Assembly: GCA_049999805.1 (NCBI GenBank)
Contig: JBNGIO010006136.1
Coordinates: 134,929 to 171,653 of the forward strand
Direction of reading: 5' to 3'
DNA from: Folioceros fuciformis
Taxonomy: Eukaryota; Anthocerotophyta; Anthocerotopsida; Anthocerotales
DNA length: 36,725 bases
This document shows positions 35,994-36,725 of this stretch, in pieces. The notes under the pieces are model-generated. The model was not told where the DNA came from, ran no database searches, and saw nothing but the letters and a program-made list of their open reading frames with translations. Position 1 is the first letter of the stretch. Each line of letters opens with the position of its first letter. Both the position numbers and the translations under genes were made by a program.

Positions 35994-36725
35994 CTAATAC
36001 ATCTACCACTAGAAGTTTGATGTCAACTACACTTGTACTAACAATTCTTGGTGGGTGAGGGGTAACATAGATGTGTAAATCACATAACTTTCAAAACGGA
36101 ATTGTAAACCATGAAAGTTGAAAGTCTATGAACTAAAGAGGACAATCAATGGACCTATGAGTTCAGATTGACATAGTTATCTAACTCATATGATGTCTCC
36201 AGAAGGAATTATAATTGGTATCACTAAAAGTTCAATCTTGATCTAAGTGAGATGGTGTCTATAGCTCCTCACTTTTTTTTGAAGTCTATGTGTTCACATT
36301 CCGCAACATTACTTATTACTTAGCATAGTTTCCTAATCTTTGCACCTTGCACCTTTTGTTATACCCCAAGTGCTTGAGTTTTGCTCCCTTTGTCTACTTC
36401 TCTTTGAGTGATAATTGAATGTATCCCTAAACGACAATGTCAAGAACATGGGTTCTCTCTTTTCATTTTAACCATGTTTTTAAACATATACATACAAGGT
36501 TGAAAAATATATACATTATTTTGGAATATGCAGTTCAATATTTTAAATACATAGAGGAGTTGAGATGTCTTTCAAAATGTCCTCGCATTTTTTTTTTTTC
36601 AATTGTTTCTTTAAAACGAACTTCTCCTTAATATGTTTTATTCTCAAATCAAAGTTATTTCAGTAGTATAACAAATTGAAGAACATGGTTTGACTGTGTC
36701 TTATGAGTTGAAAGAAAAAGAAAAA
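35994..36725. other. AT-rich 3' flank of the U-box gene
   Basis: No gene is seen. The 3' UTR of the U-box gene lies at the left. A T-run is present near 36588-36599. Composition is uniformly AT-rich to the end of the window. Confidence 0.55.

Overview
This is a nuclear window from a green plant of the streptophyte line. The genes are split by many short GT-AG introns. Several families point to plants: phosphoglucan water dikinase with an N-terminal CBM20, a SIP-type aquaporin, a U-box/armadillo E3 ligase with the plant N-terminal domain, a SAD2-like importin, and a glutaredoxin-DEP-DUF547 protein. The species cannot be named from the sequence. The compact genes, near-balanced base composition in the gene-rich part and AT-rich repeat blocks would suit a bryophyte, lycophyte or charophyte, but that is a weak inference.

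Layout. 1-2193: AT-rich, repeat-like, no convincing gene, closed by a 100-N assembly gap (2194-2293). 2714-5558 (-): glutaredoxin-like/DEP/DUF547 protein, 6 exons, 737 aa. 7187-13677 (+): importin-7/8 (SAD2-like), 22 exons, 1050 aa. 14704-19072 (-): PEX5, the peroxisomal PTS1 receptor, 15 exons, 749 aa. 19753-20560 (-): SIP aquaporin, 2 exons, 238 aa. 20918-22372 (-): mitochondrial-type prostaglandin E synthase 2-like GST-fold protein, 6 exons, 346 aa. 22751-23497 (+): single-exon Nudix hydrolase, divergent from the previous gene. 23498-26164: AT-rich block with a microsatellite, tandem duplications and an isolated intact retropepsin reading frame (24712-25476, -) preceded by ten decapeptide repeats. 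26165-31640 (-): phosphoglucan water dikinase (GWD3/PWD), 19 exons, 1230 aa. 32335-35993 (+): U-box/ARM protein, 7 exons, 925 aa, in AT-rich sequence. 35994-36725: AT-rich, no gene seen.

The reconstructed exon phases close exactly in every multi-exon gene, which supports the models. The genes do not form a pathway. They are housekeeping and accessory functions: nuclear import, peroxisome import, starch phosphorylation, ubiquitylation, membrane channel and redox-related proteins. The PGES2-like, SIP and PEX5 genes lie head-to-tail on the minus strand.

Points of most interest: an in-frame 87-nt intron of the dikinase gene that would encode a membrane-spanning stretch if retained; the solo retropepsin with decapeptide repeats; 11-residue repeats and a missing nucleophilic Cys in the DUF547 protein; and in-frame tandem duplications in three other proteins.
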